A stretch of 64,000 nt of DNA from Leptofilum sp041748655 (GTDB taxonomy: Bacteria; Chloroflexota; Anaerolineae; Promineifilales; Promineifilaceae). The stretch is taken from positions 62,001 to 126,000 of the forward strand of contig JBGTCV010000057.1 in the NCBI GenBank assembly GCA_041748655.1, in the 5' to 3' direction. Under the pieces are notes generated by a model. The model did no database searches and was not told where the DNA came from. It saw only the letters and a list, made by a program, of their open reading frames with translations. Made by a program: the position numbers and the translations under genes. Within the stretch, counting starts at the first letter, position 1. The number at the start of each line of letters is the position of its first letter. Shown here one piece after another: positions 50,606 to 60,133 of this stretch.

Positions 50606-50662
50606 GAGGCATGAAACGTGATTTTCTCACGCCTCACGTTTCACGCTTCACGCATCACTATC
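50606..50662. repeat. Family D repeat
   Basis: CATGAAACGTGATTTTCTCACGCCTCACGTTTCACGCTTCACGC: tandem then inverted units. It may serve as the terminator of the methyltransferase gene. Confidence 0.75.
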
Positions 50663-51301
50663 TTATTTTTGCCACAAGAAGGTAATCAGGCGCGGCGGCT
50701 TGCCGTCATCTGCTTCATGCCACCATTCATTTACGGCCGTAAGCGCCAGGCCGTTTTGGGTGGCGGCAGTAAGAAAATCGGAGATGTGGTGGGTGAAGGC
50801 GGGGATGAAGGTGGTTTCGCCCGCCTGTTCAAAGCGAGCCTGAGAGCCCTGGTACTGCCTGAAAGGGTGCAGTTCGCTGATGAAGAGCTGACCGCCCGGG
50901 GCCAACGAGCGGCTGGCTTCGGCAAAGACAATGCCGAGATCGGGGATATGTTCCAAAATAAGATTGCAGGTAATTAGATTTTGCGACTGATTGGCGACGG
51001 GCCACGGTTGGGTGATGTCAGCAACCTGGAAGGTCACATTTGGGTCAGCGATTTTGGCTTTGGCCTGGGCCAGCATTCCGGCAGAAAAATCTACGGCCGT
51101 TACCCGCTCCCCAATTTTTGCCAGCAGCGGCGTATTTTTGCCCGTGCCGCAGCCAATCTCCAACACGGAGCGGCAACGCAATTCGCCAAGAGTGGCTGCG
51201 GTCACGGTGCGATCCAGGTCGCGGGTAATATTGTGGTCGGCGTCGTAGTTGGCCGACCACAAATCATAGGCTTGCTGCACACCTGTCTGCCCCGCGCCCA
51301 T
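50663..51301 (-). CDS. Class I SAM-dependent methyltransferase
   Basis: 212 residues of the Methyltransf_11/25 type: motif I VLEIGCGTGKNTPLL (~43), acidic post-I VTAVDFSAGMLAQA, NVTFQVADI and LITCNLILEHI. Small-molecule methylation is likely; the substrate is unknown. It ends at a family D repeat. The cyclophilin gene lies 6 bases upstream on the same strand, so the two are an operon. Confidence 0.88.
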   Translation of the reverse strand: MGAGQTGVQQAYDLWSANYDADHNITRDLDRTVTAATLGELRCRSVLEIGCGTGKNTPLLAKIGERVTAVDFSAGMLAQAKAKIADPNVTFQVADITQPWPVANQSQNLITCNLILEHIPDLGIVFAEASRSLAPGGQLFISELHPFRQYQGSQARFEQAGETTFIPAFTHHISDFLTAATQNGLALTAVNEWWHEADDGKPPRLITFLWQK

Positions 51302-51307
51302 CGACCG

Positions 51308-52048
51308 CTACTGCTCCACAATCTCGATGCGCTCGATAACGTCGGCGGGGGTGGCCGAGCCGGGATTACGCAAGGTAATGGCGCTGAGCACATCATCCCC
51401 TTCGATGAGTTCACCAAAGATGGTATGTGCGCCGGTTAAATGCGCGGAACCTTCGGCATTGAAGGTGATGAAAAATTGACTGCCGTTGGTGCCTGGCCCC
51501 GCATTGGCCATTGCCAACAAGCCGCGCCGGTCAAAGGCGAGGCTGTCATCAAACTCATCCTCGAATTGATAGCCAGGGCCACCAGAGCCAGTACCGGTGG
51601 GATCACCACCCTGGGCCATGAAGTTTTCCAGCACGCGGTGGAAAGAGGTGCCGTCGTAAAAGCCCTGGTTGGCCAGGAAGATAAAGTTGTTGACGGTGAC
51701 CGGCGCTTCGTCGTCAAAGAGGCGAATGCGCATGACACCTTTTTCGGTAGTGAAAATGGCTTCATACGTTTTGCTCGTGTCGATAGACATGACAGGTGGG
51801 GCGTTGAAGTAGTTGTTGCGTTCGGCAGGGGATAGGGCGGCTAACGGCCGTTCCCCCTCCAACACCACCGGTTCCACTGCCGGTTCAGCCGCTGGTTCTG
51901 GCCACAGCTGCCAGGCCACCAAAGCGATTATTATCACGGCCACCACCCCACCGATGATCGTCATCAACCTTTTTTGCTCCGCTTTCTTTTTGGCCACGAC
52001 TTCCCGCCGCTCGGCACGCGATGGGGGTTTACGAAGATGTTTTGCCAT
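51308..52048 (-). CDS. Membrane-anchored cyclophilin-type peptidyl-prolyl isomerase
   Basis: 246 residues. A basic N-terminus (HLRKPPSRAERREVVAKKKA) precedes one membrane helix (~29-47) and a Pro/Glu linker. The cyclophilin domain (about 85-245) has SFHRVLENFMAQGGDPTGTG, GLLAMANAGPGTNGSQFFIT and LTGAHTIFGELIEG, with the catalytic Arg in FHRV and the QFF pocket. It should fold secreted proteins on the outer face of the membrane. Confidence 0.93.
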   Translation of the reverse strand: MAKHLRKPPSRAERREVVAKKKAEQKRLMTIIGGVVAVIIIALVAWQLWPEPAAEPAVEPVVLEGERPLAALSPAERNNYFNAPPVMSIDTSKTYEAIFTTEKGVMRIRLFDDEAPVTVNNFIFLANQGFYDGTSFHRVLENFMAQGGDPTGTGSGGPGYQFEDEFDDSLAFDRRGLLAMANAGPGTNGSQFFITFNAEGSAHLTGAHTIFGELIEGDDVLSAITLRNPGSATPADVIERIEIVEQ

Positions 52049-52077
52049 AGGTTTTCTGCTCCTGTTACTTGAAGTAT

Positions 52078-52141
52078 AGTAAAAAGTGAAAAGTGAAAAG
52101 TAGAAAGTGAATGCTACTTTTCACTTTTCACTTATCACTTC
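52078..52141. repeat. Family C repeat (AAAAGTGAAAAGTG)
   Basis: GTGAAAAGTGAAAAGTAGAAAGTG, loop, then CACTTTTCACTTATCACTT: tandem and inverted. Further copies at 60081-60112, 61071-61130 and 62023-62105, always between genes. Confidence 0.85.
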
Positions 52142-52158
52142 CAACTGAATTATCCCCT

Positions 52159-54702
52159 TCATTCATCAACCGACAAGACCACTTGCGGACAGCTACCAAA
52201 GCTGTGGGGGATGTAATGTTGGTAATCATAGGCGGGGGCACGCAGCAGCAAATAGTTACTGCTTACCTGAACAAACCATTGGCCATCGGGCGACCAGACG
52301 AGATTGTAACTTTCAGTGATAATGGTGTCGCTTGTCTGGCCCGTTTCTGAATCCAGTAAAGTGGCGGTTATACCTGTCCTGGAACTGCTGAAGCTGTGGT
52401 CGCCCAGGGTGATGTAACGGCCGTCTGGCGAATACCCCATCATTCCGATAAAAAGATCCATCCGCAGCAGTTCAATCTCAGCTACAGCCGCCAAATCGGG
52501 CGTGAGCGTTAGCTTAAACAGATAGCCCGGCATTTGCCCACTACCATACTCTGTATTGGTATTGAGCCGAGCCTGGAGCAGCAGCTCCTGTGGGTTGGTG
52601 GGATTTGCCAGGATCTGATTGACAACCAAACTCTCAGAGCGCTCTTCGGCGGGGATTTTAGCCAGCAGATCCGCTTCGCTGAGGAGAATACGGGGGTGGT
52701 TACGGGGGAGAACGGCCGTCATCAATTCCCAGCCATCCCCGCCCATTGTTACATAGCCAAAAGTGTCTTCGGTTAGCCAGAAAGGATACCCACCCCGGCC
52801 CACAGGTTGATGGAGCTTTTCATCCAATGACATCACATACAATTCATTTCGCAGTTCAATGGGAATATTAATCAAATTAGTTTCGTCAAGAAAGAGTCGC
52901 CTTAACAGATGCTGTCTGTCTGGAGAAAACTGGGGCCAGCCATCTATCTGCATAGCCGGGCAATCGCCAGCAGCAGCACAACTGGTTTCCAGCAAACTCA
53001 TGCTGATTTGCCCTTCTTTATTTTCATAGCGCATCAGGTATTCGGCCGTTTGATCAACCAAAAAGTAATTAATCCAATGCTCGGTTCGGGCTTCGGTTTC
53101 TACTTCTTCCAGCAGCTGCACGCTGTCATCTGTGGCCAGGTAAAACTTGTGGATGTTATACGGCTCTTCATACAGATACTCTACCATGACAAAATGTTGC
53201 CCATCAACAGTGGTAATGTAAGAAGTGTTGGGTTGCTGCCCGGCAAGCCGTTCTGCCCAGATGCCAGCGGCCAAATCATAGGTAAACACAGAAACGTTGG
53301 GACCTTCGGTAAAATTTTCGCAAATCAGCGTGATCGAGCCAGTGGGGAGCGGAACAGGCTGTTCTGCCTGCTGCCCGATGCGGGTTTGGGCATAGATATA
53401 TTCGAGAAATCGGGTCTCAAACAAAAAGTCATCGTAGTCGTTTGGCAGCACAGCGGCTAACCAACTTTCGTAGCTGCTCCGATCCATCAGGCGCATCATT
53501 TGGGTGGGGGAAACGGCCGTTTCCCTCGTCGCCAAAAATTCAATCAGCATATACACCTGCTGCCAGATGGGGTCTGGTTCCTCGATCAGCCACACCTGCA
53601 AAAACTGCGGCGGCGCTTCCTGCCAGCGGCGCGTCCAATGGCGCGATGCATCGCCATTAAAGCCAGAAGCCAGCATCTGGTTAAACATCGCATCTTCCAG
53701 CGGCCACGCCTGCAAGCCCAGCTGGGCCAATTGATAATCGCGCAGGGCACGGAAAAAGAGCTGGTGACGGCAGCAGTTGTATTCAATTTGGTGGGCCAGA
53801 ACGGCCGTAACCAGCTGCACCCCATACGCTCGAACCAACGCCTGGTAGCTCGCCTCGTCCGTGGGCAGGCCAACCAGCGTCGGCGTGGGCAGGTTGAGCC
53901 GCAGTCCAGTCGTCAGCATCGTTTCAATCCTGTTGATTTCCAGCAGCGAGTCTGGCTCGGTAGCCAGCCTTAAATTGACCCGTAGTCGGCCAGCGCAGTT
54001 TAAATCAGCCAGATCGGCACACATTTTGGCCAGCAGCGCGTCTAAATCGGCAGCCAGCCGCTGGGCCAGGAAGGCATCTCGTTCAGTGTAGGCCAGGGTG
54101 ATATGCTCGCCGGGCCGAACCTGCCAATCGCCCCAAAACGCATCATCAGGAGGAGAATAGAGCCAGCGATTGGTGCCTTGCCGATAAACGGCCGTTTGCT
54201 GCAAAGTCACCGTTTCTGTCTGGCCATTGGGTAGGGAAAGGACATAGCTTTGGGGGTAGCGCAGTTCGGCGGCGCGTAAATCGGGAGCCAGTTCAATGGT
54301 TACCTCTTCAGGCGTCAGGCGCTCTGTTTGGGGTTCATGCTTCCATCCCAGCATCGGGCGGTTCAAAAACAAACCTTCTTCCAAAAGCGTTTTTTGCACT
54401 TCGCTCCAATCTGGATTGCGCCCGGAAAGGTTGGGCCGAAAGAGGGGTTCATCCTGGTTAACGGCCGTTTGCAGCACAAAGTTATGGGTTCCCAGCAGCT
54501 CTGTTTCAATGGTCTCGGTGGCTTCACCCACCCGCTGGTCAACCTGCCACTGGACCGCCGTCCAGACAGCCACCACACCCAACAGCACAAACAGCAAAAA
54601 GTGCCAGCGCCGCCGCCAAAACGGTTGGGAAACGGCCGTTTCCTCCGACTTTATCGGTTCCTGCCACCCCTTATCCTCATCTGTGCGCCAATCAAACGAC
54701 AT
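52159..54702 (-). CDS. Large single-pass membrane protein with beta-propeller-like repeats (paralogue 1)
   Basis: 847 residues. A short cytosolic start (MSFDWRTDEDKGWQEP), membrane helix ~33-52, then a domain with PDWSEVQKTLLEEGLFLNRP..GWKHEP. Residues about 260-350 have LPTPTLVGLPTDEASYQALVRAYG and a CC pair (YNCCRHQLFFRAL), perhaps a degenerate peptidase-like helical domain. The C-terminal half has TolB/WD40-like blades (PQFSPDRQHLLRR, GYSPDGRYITLGD, VWSPDGQWFVQVS). No catalytic motif is clear. It shares the whole layout with its neighbour at 54799-57336, a tandem duplication. Function unknown, extracytoplasmic. Confidence 0.75.
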   Translation of the reverse strand: MSFDWRTDEDKGWQEPIKSEETAVSQPFWRRRWHFLLFVLLGVVAVWTAVQWQVDQRVGEATETIETELLGTHNFVLQTAVNQDEPLFRPNLSGRNPDWSEVQKTLLEEGLFLNRPMLGWKHEPQTERLTPEEVTIELAPDLRAAELRYPQSYVLSLPNGQTETVTLQQTAVYRQGTNRWLYSPPDDAFWGDWQVRPGEHITLAYTERDAFLAQRLAADLDALLAKMCADLADLNCAGRLRVNLRLATEPDSLLEINRIETMLTTGLRLNLPTPTLVGLPTDEASYQALVRAYGVQLVTAVLAHQIEYNCCRHQLFFRALRDYQLAQLGLQAWPLEDAMFNQMLASGFNGDASRHWTRRWQEAPPQFLQVWLIEEPDPIWQQVYMLIEFLATRETAVSPTQMMRLMDRSSYESWLAAVLPNDYDDFLFETRFLEYIYAQTRIGQQAEQPVPLPTGSITLICENFTEGPNVSVFTYDLAAGIWAERLAGQQPNTSYITTVDGQHFVMVEYLYEEPYNIHKFYLATDDSVQLLEEVETEARTEHWINYFLVDQTAEYLMRYENKEGQISMSLLETSCAAAGDCPAMQIDGWPQFSPDRQHLLRRLFLDETNLINIPIELRNELYVMSLDEKLHQPVGRGGYPFWLTEDTFGYVTMGGDGWELMTAVLPRNHPRILLSEADLLAKIPAEERSESLVVNQILANPTNPQELLLQARLNTNTEYGSGQMPGYLFKLTLTPDLAAVAEIELLRMDLFIGMMGYSPDGRYITLGDHSFSSSRTGITATLLDSETGQTSDTIITESYNLVWSPDGQWFVQVSSNYLLLRAPAYDYQHYIPHSFGSCPQVVLSVDE

Positions 54703-54721
54703 CTAGCTGCTCCAACTTCAA

Positions 54722-54797
54722 GATTTAGTAATCAGTATTCAGTGGCCGGTATTCAGTTCTTCTCCTCAAACCACTGATTACTGATTACCGATTACCA
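54722..54797. repeat. Family B repeat between the paralogues
   Basis: TAGTAATCAGTATTCAGTGG and the inverse CACTGATTACTGATTACCGATTACC, a hairpin 20-95 bases before the start of paralogue 1. Confidence 0.85.
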
Positions 54798-54798
54798 C

Positions 54799-57336
54799 TT
54801 ACGGTTCCATCCTAGCCACCCAGGCGGCATTTGTACAGGCCAGACCCTCGAAATTGAGCAACCTTTCATCCGCACCCTGACGCCATAGGCGAATATAGCC
54901 CAGCTCCGGCATGGCCAACCATTGGCCATCGGGCGACCAGCTGGCATAAAAGTGGCTTGGGAACGCCGTCTCCCCTTGCAGCTCATAGTTATAAGACCGC
55001 ATGCGGCTAAAATCTTGCAGCAGCAGATGCGTTCCGCTTTGGTCTACATTGGGCGTGGTGGAAAGGAGGAAACGGCCGTCTGGCGAAAAACGATGCCCCT
55101 GCTGCTCAATATCACCGGAGCGGGGCAGCGGATTAAGTGTCCATACGTCCCGCTCTGTATGATACCAAAACAGGTAGCGCAGCGTCCCTTCAGATTGCAA
55201 AGCGGCAGAATCGGCCGCCAGGATGATCAATGTTTCCGGGATGCCCGGCACGGGGTGGACAAATTGAATGGTTAAAGCGTTGGGACGTTCACCTGGCGGG
55301 AAAAAACCGCGCAAACTGTTGTTGTCTAACAATACCTCCCGCTGGCTCAGGCCGAGGTTTGTGACCACAATTTGCTGCACCCCGTTCTGAAACTGGGTCA
55401 GAAAACCATACCGTTCTTCATCGAGCCAAAAAATCGAAGCGCCAAAACCGGGCGAATTGATGGTCACGCTGGTGGGCGTCTGCCGCAGCAGCAGCAGGCC
55501 ATTGACCAAGCCTTCCGTCCACCACGGATTGGTCACAGTAAGGGTCAGCAGTTGCTCTGCCGAAGGAGACCAGAACGGATAGCCGCGCAAGGGAATCGCT
55601 TCACAGCTGTCACCCGGTTGGCAGATCGCCAGATCGGTAACGGCGTAAAAGGTGTCGGTGGCAAATTCGGGCATGACGGTCCATAGGAGGTAACGGCCGT
55701 TTGGATCCGTCGTCGTAGGAATGGCCAGGGGCGGACGGGAAACGATGCCCACAACCTTGTTCCAGATCACATCAATACGTTCATGATCACGCAGCAAATA
55801 AGTGTCCGGCTGCTCGTCACCCTTGCGAGCCGCCACTGCCACGCCAGACCCATCTGGCAAACTAACAAAAAACATCGACTCATCAGCCTCAACATCTTCC
55901 AGCAGCTGCGGCGCTTCCAGCAAAAAATCATAATAATACACCCCCTGCTCACGGCGAACCTGATCCTGACACAGCAGCATCAGCCCAGAATCTGGCTGCG
56001 GTATGGCTTGCGGCTCAACCTGCCATTGGGCTACATGCTGCCGGAAAGCGTGGTTGAGCGTCGCTTCCGTCCAGGGCGGGCCAGCCAAAGCAGTCAGCCA
56101 TTGGCCAAACAACAGTTCATTGGATCCAACGAGGGAGGCAGAAATTTGGACGGGAGAAAGACGCAGCTCGTTCACCAAGAAATCGACCACGGCGTAAGGG
56201 CCAGGAGCCTCAGCAAAGTCGATGGGGGTTTCGGGGAAGGGAGCGTTCCAGTAAAGTGCGCCGCTGCCCAGGTTAAAATCATCGGGGAGGGTAACGGCCG
56301 TTGGCAAAGTAGACCCAGCCGCCAACGGCCACGCCACCACCCCCAATTCAGCCAGCTGGTAGGTAAGAACGGCCCGGTAAAACGGCACATTTTGGCAGCA
56401 TTCCCAACCGGTCAGATCAGCAATCGCCAGCGTGAGCATCTGGGCGGCGTAACCGCGAAACAGCGCCTGGTAGCCCACCTCATCCTGCGGCAAACCCACC
56501 AGCGACGGCGTGGGCAGCCGGATCGCCTGCCCGCCGGTTAAAATGTCGCCGCGTGTTTCCCACGTCAAAGCGCCGAGGGGCGTCGCTTCTAGAAGGCTCT
56601 CTGGCTCTGGCGAAAAGATGAGGTGAACCTGCACTTCAGGTGGGCAGACAATGCCAGCCGTGCCGCACAGCTGCACCAGTTTCGCCTCCAAATCGGCCGC
56701 CAGCCGGTGCACAAGCTGCTCGTCCCGTGCCGGATAGCGCACGCTGACCAGCTGCCCCTCCAGGCGGCGGATGATGCCCCAAAATTCAGGCTCCGGCGGG
56801 GCCAGCAGCCAGCGGTCTTCCCCCAGGCGGTAAACGTCTACCCGTTCCAGCTGCACCGTTTGGGTCAGGCCATTGCCAATGTTGAGGCTGTAATTTTGGC
56901 GGGTGATAAGTTCGGCGGCGGTGAGTTCTGGTGAGAGGGTTTGGCTGAAAACGGCCGTTTCCACCTCCCCCGGCTGCCATTCAAGCCCAAACCCGGGCCG
57001 GTCAAACAGCAGGCCAAGGCTAATGGTGACCCGCTGCGCCTCTGCCCAGGCTGGTTCTCGGCCAGAAAGCAGGCTGTTGAACAGATTTTCATCCTGGTTA
57101 ACTGCCGCTTGCTGCACAATGGCGTAGCTGGCAATCAGATCGGCGGCCACATCGTTGGTGGCAGTTTCGATGCGCTGGTTGAGCTGACGGTAAAGAAGGA
57201 ATACGGCCGTACCCACCACCAGCGTACCAACCAGCGCCAGCCACGGCCAGCGCCGCCGACCAGGTTTTGGCGGTTCCGGCGATGCAGGTTCCTCATGCCA
57301 GCTGACATCTTCCTCAGTTTGCCACTCAAAAGACAT
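54799..57336 (-). CDS. Large single-pass membrane protein with beta-propeller-like repeats (paralogue 2)
   Basis: 845 residues, same plan as the downstream gene: MSFEWQTEEDVSWHEEP, membrane helix ~29-50, PAWAEAQRVTISLGLLFDRPGFGLEWQP, LPTPSLVGLPQDEVGYQALFRGYA, WECCQNVPFYRAV, then propeller blades (FWSPSAEQLLTL, RFSPDGRFLLSTT, SWSPDGQWLAMPELG). The conserved N-termini and blade motifs but divergent middle regions suggest an old duplication. The two probably form a related pair of surface proteins; no partner or ligand is evident. Confidence 0.75.
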   Translation of the reverse strand: MSFEWQTEEDVSWHEEPASPEPPKPGRRRWPWLALVGTLVVGTAVFLLYRQLNQRIETATNDVAADLIASYAIVQQAAVNQDENLFNSLLSGREPAWAEAQRVTISLGLLFDRPGFGLEWQPGEVETAVFSQTLSPELTAAELITRQNYSLNIGNGLTQTVQLERVDVYRLGEDRWLLAPPEPEFWGIIRRLEGQLVSVRYPARDEQLVHRLAADLEAKLVQLCGTAGIVCPPEVQVHLIFSPEPESLLEATPLGALTWETRGDILTGGQAIRLPTPSLVGLPQDEVGYQALFRGYAAQMLTLAIADLTGWECCQNVPFYRAVLTYQLAELGVVAWPLAAGSTLPTAVTLPDDFNLGSGALYWNAPFPETPIDFAEAPGPYAVVDFLVNELRLSPVQISASLVGSNELLFGQWLTALAGPPWTEATLNHAFRQHVAQWQVEPQAIPQPDSGLMLLCQDQVRREQGVYYYDFLLEAPQLLEDVEADESMFFVSLPDGSGVAVAARKGDEQPDTYLLRDHERIDVIWNKVVGIVSRPPLAIPTTTDPNGRYLLWTVMPEFATDTFYAVTDLAICQPGDSCEAIPLRGYPFWSPSAEQLLTLTVTNPWWTEGLVNGLLLLRQTPTSVTINSPGFGASIFWLDEERYGFLTQFQNGVQQIVVTNLGLSQREVLLDNNSLRGFFPPGERPNALTIQFVHPVPGIPETLIILAADSAALQSEGTLRYLFWYHTERDVWTLNPLPRSGDIEQQGHRFSPDGRFLLSTTPNVDQSGTHLLLQDFSRMRSYNYELQGETAFPSHFYASWSPDGQWLAMPELGYIRLWRQGADERLLNFEGLACTNAAWVARMEP

Positions 57337-57344
57337 AGTTTAAA

Positions 57345-57424
57345 TTGCCACAGAGCGCACAGTGGTCACAGAGGAAAGCGCTTTCTTTTCACAAATTTCT
57401 CTGTGCCCTCTGTGGCTAAAAAAA
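57345..57424. repeat. Family E repeat
   Basis: CCACAGAGCGCACAGTGGTCACAGAGG is followed by the inverse TCTCTGTGCCCTCTGTGGC, a hairpin between the beta-propeller and transglycosylase genes. Confidence 0.8.
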
Positions 57425-60037
57425 TCAGTTGCCATACAGGTAGTCATAAATCACAAAACCGGCAAAGATGCGCTCAATGTAGAGGCGGGTTTCGGGGAAG
57501 TTAACCGTTTCCACGAACAAATCGAGGTCGCCGCCGGCCTGAGTATACCAGCGGGCGGCATTACCGGGGCCGCCGTTGTAGGCGGCGAGGGCCGCGTGGG
57601 CGTGCCCATCAAACGTGTTGAGCTGCTGGCTGAGGTAAAACGAGCCAAAGTTCAGCCCAACATACGGCTTGTACAAATCTTCATTGACAAAATTGGGCCA
57701 GCGCAGCAGGTTGGCGATGTACGCCCCGGTGTCTGGGATGACCTGGCTAAGTCCCTGGGCCGCCGCGCCGGAGCGGGCAAAGCTCTCGAACAGGCTCTCC
57801 TGGCGCACCAGGCTGAATTGCAGACGGGGGTCAAAGTTGTACTGCTCGGCCAGCGGCAGAACGAGGTCGGCGTAATAAACCGGGTAGGCCAACTGCCCGA
57901 TAAATTTGGGCGCTTCAAACACGGTTTGGCCAGAGAGGTTGAGTACGGCCGTTGCCGCCAAAATCGACGAGCGGTAAAGGCCAATGTCGCGGAAGTAGAG
58001 CGCCAGCTGGTAGCTCAACAGCGCATTATCCGCCACCGAAGCGCGTAAACTCTCAAATTCCCCTTTGGCTGGTTCAAACAGACCGGCCGCCCACAGCTTT
58101 TGGCCCACAATCAGGCGGGGATCGGCCGCCAGGCTGGGGCTGAGCTGGCTGATGGGGGCATCTGCGTCCAGCAGCAGCCAATCGCGCAGCCATACTTCGG
58201 CCTCTTGCTGGGCCACTTCTTGCTCACGGAGCGTGGGGGGAAAGAATCGGCCGTTGCCCACAAACGGATCCTCGTCATTGGCCAGCCCTTCCGCCCGCAG
58301 CCAGTAATAATCGATTCGCCGGTTGGTGGCCAGGTGCTGCTGAATATCGGCCGTAATTTGGTCGGGGTCGGGAAGCGGAACGGCCGTTGCGGCTGGGGTA
58401 CCGGCGTCTGTTTCCGTCGCTTCAGTGGCTGTTTCCGTGGCTTCGGGATCGGGCGTGGCGGTGGGTGCGGGCGTGTAGCCGGGCAAGGTGCGCTGGAGCC
58501 AAACTAGACCCGCGCCGCCATACTCGGTCTGGGGATACCTTTGGCTGAGCTGATGCCAACGGGCAACGGCCGTTGCCACATCCCCCGCCCCGTTGGCCAG
58601 CCAGCCCGCCAAAAACAGCCCTTCGGCGGCATTCTCAAAAGTGGGGTAGTCGGTACCAAGGCGAGTGTAGAGGGAAACGGCCGTTTCGATATCCCCCAAC
58701 GTCCGCGCCAGACGCGCCGCTTGCCAGACCGCCAGTGGCGCGTCTGCACCATTGGGGAACTGGTTCAGGTAATCGCGGTAAAGCTGGAAAGCCGCCTGCG
58801 TTTCGCCCAGACGAGCGCGCAAATGGGCCTCCTCCAACAGCCCCGAGGCGGGCTGCAGCGCCGTATACTGGGTCAATGCCGCCAGCGCGGCGGTCCCATT
58901 CCCCAGCCCCTCATAGCTCCAGGCGATATAAAGATGAGCGTCGGCAGGGAAATCGTCCGGGCGCATGGCGATGAGGCGCTCGAAGGCAGCGATGGCGGGC
59001 TGGTACGATTTGGCATTGAAGTTAACGATGCCCCGCTGGTATTCATCCACCACCATACCCGCATCTACCAACTGCACCAGCCCCAGGTAGGTTTCATAGG
59101 CGCGGGGATATTGGGTGAGGCCGGTACGGAAACGGCCGTATGCCCCCTCGGTATCCTCTGCCGCCAGCAGCGCCATCCCGGCCAGGTAGTTCATTTGCCC
59201 CTGAGTAAATTCGGTAAAAGCCAGGCTGCGAATGGCGTCGTATTGGATCACAGCTTCGGCAAGACGGCCGTTTTCCAGATAAAGTTGGGCCAGCGCTTGC
59301 CGATTGGCAATCTCTTTCAGCCGCTGGGCGGGGACGGCAATCGCGGCCTCATACGCCGCCACCGCAGGGGAAATTTCGCCGTTGGTGGCGTAAATTTCGG
59401 CCAGCAGCGGCTCCACGTAAGCCGCCATCTCTCGGTTTTGCCCCAGGTAAAACTGGTAAGCGGCAATCGCCAGGGGCGCGTCGCCCGTGGCAAAATAGAG
59501 CTGCCCCAACCGCAAATGCACGTCATTGGGGGCAGTGGTGGAGAATCGGTTGAGCAGATCGGTGTAGTTGGCGATGGCTTCGGGGAAACGGCCGTCTCCC
59601 TGGTACGCCACCCCCAGCCGGTACAAAATCAACATCTGCTGGGCATCGCTGTACCTGTCCTGAATTTGCTGGGCGGCGGTTAGATTAGATACGGCTGCGG
59701 CAAAATCGCCGTTGTGCAGCTGGGTTTCGGCCAGGGTCAGCCGCATTTCTGGCGCGGGGGATGGGGTCGGTGATGGCAGTGGGGTGACGGTGGGTAAGGG
59801 GGTGAGGGTGGGGAGAGGAACGGCCGTTACCACATCAGAATTATTATCATCTGGCAATGGTGTGGCAGGGACCGGGGTTGGCAAACCAGGTACCAGCGAG
59901 GGCGTTGGCTGGAGGGCTGCACCAGCAGTTGGTTGGGCCACGCGGCTGGCCACTGGCACTGATTCACCACAGGCCATCAGCCAGGCTAAACAAGCCAAAA
60001 GCAGACCGACATACCAAAAATTGCGCATTTTTTGCAT
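57425..60037 (-). CDS. TPR-containing lytic transglycosylase lipoprotein
   Basis: About 870 residues. A signal peptide ends in LAWLMAC (lipobox). A long Thr/Pro-rich linker is followed by about a dozen TPR-like helical pairs (residues ~100-500; GDFAAAVSNLTAAQQI, GRLAEAVIQYDAIRSL). The C-terminal SLT domain (~710-860) carries the catalytic Glu in LVRQESLFES, then AQGLSQVIPDTG and LAAYNGGPGNAARW, as in Slt70. It cleaves peptidoglycan; the TPR part may localise it or dock partners. The start is 60037 or 60028. It lies close to MltG, another glycan lyase. Confidence 0.9.
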   Translation of the reverse strand: MQKMRNFWYVGLLLACLAWLMACGESVPVASRVAQPTAGAALQPTPSLVPGLPTPVPATPLPDDNNSDVVTAVPLPTLTPLPTVTPLPSPTPSPAPEMRLTLAETQLHNGDFAAAVSNLTAAQQIQDRYSDAQQMLILYRLGVAYQGDGRFPEAIANYTDLLNRFSTTAPNDVHLRLGQLYFATGDAPLAIAAYQFYLGQNREMAAYVEPLLAEIYATNGEISPAVAAYEAAIAVPAQRLKEIANRQALAQLYLENGRLAEAVIQYDAIRSLAFTEFTQGQMNYLAGMALLAAEDTEGAYGRFRTGLTQYPRAYETYLGLVQLVDAGMVVDEYQRGIVNFNAKSYQPAIAAFERLIAMRPDDFPADAHLYIAWSYEGLGNGTAALAALTQYTALQPASGLLEEAHLRARLGETQAAFQLYRDYLNQFPNGADAPLAVWQAARLARTLGDIETAVSLYTRLGTDYPTFENAAEGLFLAGWLANGAGDVATAVARWHQLSQRYPQTEYGGAGLVWLQRTLPGYTPAPTATPDPEATETATEATETDAGTPAATAVPLPDPDQITADIQQHLATNRRIDYYWLRAEGLANDEDPFVGNGRFFPPTLREQEVAQQEAEVWLRDWLLLDADAPISQLSPSLAADPRLIVGQKLWAAGLFEPAKGEFESLRASVADNALLSYQLALYFRDIGLYRSSILAATAVLNLSGQTVFEAPKFIGQLAYPVYYADLVLPLAEQYNFDPRLQFSLVRQESLFESFARSGAAAQGLSQVIPDTGAYIANLLRWPNFVNEDLYKPYVGLNFGSFYLSQQLNTFDGHAHAALAAYNGGPGNAARWYTQAGGDLDLFVETVNFPETRLYIERIFAGFVIYDYLYGN

Positions 60038-60076
60038 GGAGAAAGAGTATTCAGACAGCACGGAAAGTAAAATAGG

Positions 60077-60120
60077 GAGAGGTGAAAAGTGAGAACTTTC
60101 TCACTTTTCACCTCGTTCTG
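60077..60120. repeat. Family C repeat
   Basis: GAGGTGAAAAGTGAGAAC, then TTCTCACTTTTCACCTC: a perfect hairpin between two genes. Confidence 0.85.
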
Positions 60121-60133
60121 ATGTTTACCACTT

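Noticed and set aside
58541..59683. Long antisense open frame opposite the TPR transglycosylase
   Set aside because: Shadow frame without motifs; the sense strand encodes clear TPRs.
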